The notes under the pieces are model-generated. The model worked only from the letters and a program-made list of their open reading frames with translations, was not told where the DNA came from and searched no databases. The position numbers and the translations under genes are program-made. Of a DNA stretch of 64,000 nucleotides, positions 60,410-64,000 are shown in pieces; the stretch's first letter is position 1, and each line of letters begins with the position of its first letter. Origin of the DNA: Nematostella vectensis (lineage: Eukaryota > Cnidaria > Anthozoa > Actiniaria > Edwardsiidae); NCBI RefSeq assembly GCF_932526225.1, contig NC_064043.1, positions 6,315,501-6,379,500 of the forward strand, written 5' to 3'.

Positions 60410-62374
60410 GTGTGTTTTGTTTCCAAAAGGAATCATGTAGAAGTAAAGAGGTATCCCCCACCACGCGCCGTTATGGCGTGCTGCTTTTGCAACAGGCCTA
60501 TAGATGTAGTCATTGCGGTGGCACTGACGGAAAAGGGCTGCAAGACAATTAATGAGATAAGCGATTGCCTGGAAAGTAGTAATATCCATGTTACCTCTGG
60601 TCAACGTGTGCACGTCAAATGTCGCCTTGACTATACACGGAGACCAGCAGCAAACAAAAGTGTCGACGAAAACAAGAATCCGACAGTAGCAGCACGTCGA
60701 TCTGGCAGCCCGATATTTAATTTAAAGGTCAACCGGCAAAGTACAATCACCGAAAACGTGGCTCGGATGTCTATCCCGTGCGAACCAGTGATTTTCAACA
60801 TCGCATATTGCACATCTGCAATACCAGAGAAGATGAATGGGGAAAGATAGTCCTCAGTCGGATAGAGTTCGCGAGAGATCTGCACGCAGTGGATGCTGTT
60901 TATCATAACTCATGTAACGTGAACTTTAGAACTGGTAAACAGATTCCTAAAGGACATGACGGAGAAGGCGAAGAAAAGTACCAGAATCGAACTCTCGGCC
61001 GCCGGACTGACACCATCAAAGATGCTGCATTTCTGAAGGTAGCAAGATTTTTAGAAGATAATGACGAAGAGCAATTAACTATTTACGATCTTGTTTCCTT
61101 AATGGAAATGTATCTCGAAGACGACAATGAAGCCCCCTACAGCAACGTCCATATGAAAGCTAGATTACACCAGCATTTCGGTAATGAAATAGCCATTAAT
61201 TCTATAAACAACCAAAATGTCGTTACATTTCGGGAAACAACAGCAAGTATAATCAGTGACTTCTACAAAAAACCTAAGGGCGATGATAGCGAAGTCGAAA
61301 AAGCGAAGATTATCCAAACTGCAGCAAGATTGATCAAGAGTGAGATTAAAGACCTACCCACTACAACAAGCGATTATCCCTCTAGCGATGAAATGTCCTC
61401 CGTAGAAAAAGCGTTAGAATATTTACCAGATCTTCTTTTCTTGTTCGCCATACGCGACAGTGCAAAAGTATGGAAGAAGTGCAGCCGTGCACCAGGGCAC
61501 AGACATTCCCAGCTATACACCGGATAAACAAGTTCAGTACATAGCGGACAATGTGGACCATAATACGCGTACTTTAGATGGAAGCGGCACATTCCATGAT
61601 ATGGGTATCATTGCAGTAATCACTCCTTCCTTAATCGGCAAGAAGCTTATTCCGAAGAGAGATGTGACTTCAGACGTGGTGTTTGACGGATATGAGTCTG
61701 GGCGCTCAACCAAAGATTCTACTCACGAAAGAAGATCCAGTGTATGTGGTCCCTCTGTGGAATTTGATGGCAAGATGGTATTGAGAATTAAGAAAGACGT
61801 ATTTCTCAGTAATCCAGCGAATAAACAGAGGTTCATTTATCTGCTAGGTGACAAGCTCCAACGCTCAGGATACACCGTTTTACATGCCCCTGGAGACGCA
61901 GACTTGGCAATTGTCGAAACAGCCATTCAGTCTGCCAAGACCACTACAACTGCTTTGGTCGGCGAAGATACAGACCTTTTGATTTTGCTATGTCACTACG
62001 CTGATGCGAACGATCATGATATTTTGTTTATGCCTCAGACAAAGCAAAAGTCAGGTACCATGAGAGTTTGGAACATAAAGAATACAGTTGAGGCACTTGG
62101 TCCCGACATTTGCAAAAACATCATGTTCGCGCACGCAATACTAGGTTGCGATACCACGTCTGCTCTATACGGCCTGGGAAAAGGTTTATCCCTGAAAATG
62201 TTAACCTCAGATGCGACATTGCTGGAACTGATTAGATGCAACTGTAAGACAGGATGCTCTAGTCGAAAATGCTCTTGCAAAAGGCACGACTTAGATTGTA
62301 CTGCTGCTTGTGGTACTTGCCGTAGACAAAGCTGTGACAATTCCGCCCCACCTGACCTAAGCGAAAGTGATTGA
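60410..62374 (+). pseudogene. Transposon protein remnant: zinc-binding N-term, FEN1/XPG-like nuclease, CXC cluster
   Basis: Three overlapping frames (60410-60850, 60778-61527, 61460-62374) belong to one protein. Frame 1 starts with a CCFC...H..C...Y zinc-like module near 60473. The frame shifts near 60715 into one with a CNVNF-type module ending DLHAVDAVYHNSC and NFRTGKQIP. A second shift near 61470, apparently with loss of intervening sequence, leads to QYIADNVDHNTRTLDGSGTF, then APGDADLAIVE, GEDTDLLILL and AILGCDTTSALYGLGKG, which look like the metal-binding and helix motifs of PIN/FEN1-type nucleases. It ends in a CNCKTGCSSRKCSCK cluster like tesmin/TSO1 CXC domains. At least two frameshifts make this copy inactive. 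Confidence 0.8.
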
Positions 62375-62930
62375 TTCATATATATCTCGCTCAGCATTAT
62401 GCTCCTGCCTCAATGGCATTGTCGGAGCTGTCTACCACAGCCTTCGTGTGTATCAACAAGTACAGCAGTGGAGAGGTCTTGCACTTCCACCAGAAGACTG
62501 CGGGTTGAAGGAAATGGACGGAAAGCTCCCACCGCAAAGAACTCTAGTCGAAAATGGTCTTTTGCAAAACGTGGACAAAGCTGTGACCATTCCGCCCCGC
62601 CTGACCTAACCAAAAGTGATTGATTCATATATATCTCATCTCGCTCAGCATTATGCTCCTGCCTCAATGGCATTGTCGGAGCTGTCTACCACAGCCTTCG
62701 TGTGTATCAACAAGTACAGCAGTGGAGAGGTCTTGCACTTCCACCAGAAGACTGCGGGTTGAAGGAAATGGACGGAAAGCTCCCACCGCAAAGAACTCTA
62801 GTCGAAAATGGTCTTTTGCAAAACGTGGACAAAGCTGTGACCATTCCGCCCCGCCTGACCTAACCAAAAGTGATTGATTCATATATATCTCGCTCAGCAT
62901 TATGCTCCTGCCTCAATGGCATTGTCGGAG
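62375..62930 (+). repeat. Tandem duplication of the transposon protein's C-terminal remnant
   Basis: About 2.2 units of about 250 bp (starts marked by TATGCTCCTGCCTCAATGG at about 62398, 62652 and 62901). Each full unit can be read as YHSLRVYQQVQQWRGLA followed by a shortened form of the same C-terminal tail (SAPPDL...SD) that ends the pseudogene. Confidence 0.9.
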
Positions 62931-63559
62931 CCGTAAAGATTATATCAAAACACCGAGACAAACGATCTTTTCAAACGCTCCGTTTCAGATAATTAAAGAA
63001 ATTTGTATGCGGATTTGATAACTTTTTTTGAGGTTAATAGTCAATTGAGCCACAAACATTTCCCATATAGTACCAAATACAACGGAAGTTAATACAATTC
63101 TACTTTGGGTTTCATTCAAATACTTTTCTGATTACTTCCTTGTTTTTACGACGCGGGCACCCTGTGGTTAGCTATAATTTAGTCTCTTGAGTAGAAAACA
63201 TCCCGAGAAGGCCAAAACACGCTTAGAAATTAATCAAATCGTATTTTTGTTTTGATGAAAATGATTTTCTATCATCCCCTTTTGATATTTATTGTTTAAT
63301 ACACTAATGCTTATGTATTACGACATGGGTACCCTGTGGAAAATAACTGTCAACTTTGAACTTAATTTTAAGCATGTTCGCCTAGAGGAATTTTTTGGAA
63401 TTTTCAGTGTGTTAGTTAGGTCACTAACATCTATCGATCTGCAGTGAGAAAAACTCTTTTGCAATTAGTTTGACTTAAAACCATAGATTGACTGGACAAC
63501 CATTTGACGGATGACAGTCCCAAGTGTTATTCTCACGCATAGCAGAGCAGTAGCAGTCC

Positions 63560-63712
63560 ACATAAGATAGTGGGGGGGGGGGGGGGGGGCAATACAGAAA
63601 CATTAAGAAAATGTTGGGAGGGGCAAAGCCATGCCCCTACTGGTTATTTCCTTATAATTTTTGATTAGATTAGGGGAGGTCACATGCTCCCAGTGCCCCC
63701 CCCCCCCCCCCC
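63560..63712. repeat. Interspersed repeat, copy B, with long G and C runs
   Basis: Homologous to 45040-45180. A run of about 19 G at one end and about 16 C at the other can pair, forming a long hairpin. Confidence 0.65.
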
Positions 63713-63825
63713 TGTAAGGCATGACCGAAAAAACACGAACAAAGAAGAAATAGAAGAACTGCCATCTTTAGACACGGCCCAATATGATGGATGGAGGTGG
63801 TCCTACCCTCATTCCTAAAGAAAGT

Positions 63826-64000
63826 CTTTACTTACTTACTTACTTAAATACTTACCTACCTACCTACCTACCTACCTACTGACTGACTGACTGACTGACT
63901 GACTGACTGACTGACTGACCGACCGACCGACCGACTGACCGACCGACTGACCGACCGACCGACCGACCGACCGACTGACTGACTGACTGACTGACTGACT
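63826..64000. repeat. Compound tetranucleotide microsatellite at the window end
   Basis: CTTA units change to CTAC, then CTGA, then CCGA/CTGA mixtures, running off the window edge. Confidence 0.97.

Larger units (their letters stand above)
59655..63497 (+). mobile_element. Decayed DNA transposon with ~190-bp inverted ends, Academ-like
   Basis: The left end GTCCAGTCAATCTATG (59655) is mirrored at 63482-63497, and similarity continues inward about 190 bp through AGTCAAACTAATTGCAAAAG and CATGCTTAAAATTAAG. A word close to GGGTACCCTGTGG occurs in each terminal region and again near 63150. The interior encodes a broken protein with a FEN1/XPG-like nuclease segment and a CXC-type cysteine cluster. 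Academ elements are known to carry XPG-like nucleases, so that superfamily is suggested, not proven. No target duplication was convincing. Confidence 0.75.

Noticed and set aside
59641-63510. Target-site duplication of the nuclease transposon
   Set aside because: Flanks TGTA/AACC do not match at any 2-8 bp length tried, so no duplication is claimed.

Overview
The window looks like nuclear DNA of an invertebrate animal, most likely an anthozoan cnidarian (sea anemone or coral relative). This is an inference from four things: short spliced exons with GT-AG introns, a single-exon rhodopsin-class receptor of the type expanded in Cnidaria, a TRANK1-like giant gene, and several transposon families. 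There is no bacterial operon structure, and no rRNA or functional tRNA was recognised.

Layout. (1) 147-11140 is one transposon-like foldback element of about 11 kb. Terminal inverted repeats are bounded by a perfect 8-bp target duplication (139-146 and 11141-11148). The interior is two head-to-head arrays of a ~118-bp satellite that meet near 7896-7900, with no transposase gene. (2) 11.2-16.3 kb is gene-poor: a tRNA-derived SINE-like segment and two small MITEs. (3) 16372-17439 is an intact single-exon class A GPCR. (4) 46747 down to 18913 (minus strand) is one large gene, a TPR/ankyrin/UvrD-like helicase protein resembling TRANK1. I could join 26 exons with every splice phase consistent (about 3,608 codons). 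Its N-terminal half is three copies of a TPR-TPR-TPR-ankyrin exon cassette. A nearly intact LINE (19.6-22.5 kb) lies in the proposed last intron, and TTAA-flanked ~1-kb MITEs lie in other introns. (5) 49.2-53.7 kb holds two convergent genes between two blocks of one 25-bp satellite: a chromodomain ORF (plus strand) and a 14-exon gene (minus strand) that looks transposase-derived. (6) 57705 down to 55588 (minus strand) is a five-exon secreted BRICHOS-domain precursor. Its C-terminus is a dibasic site followed by a 36-residue cationic four-cysteine segment with the layout of a beta-hairpin antimicrobial peptide. (7) 59655-63497 is a decayed DNA transposon encoding a broken FEN1/XPG-like nuclease protein with a C-terminal CXC-type cysteine cluster. 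The window ends in tetranucleotide microsatellite.

The most notable item is the BRICHOS precursor, whose exons are each too short to stand out as open frames. The foldback element and the exon-cassette triplication follow. All gene models were built by reading splice signals and phase by eye; no homology search or transcript data were available, so family names rest on recognised motifs.
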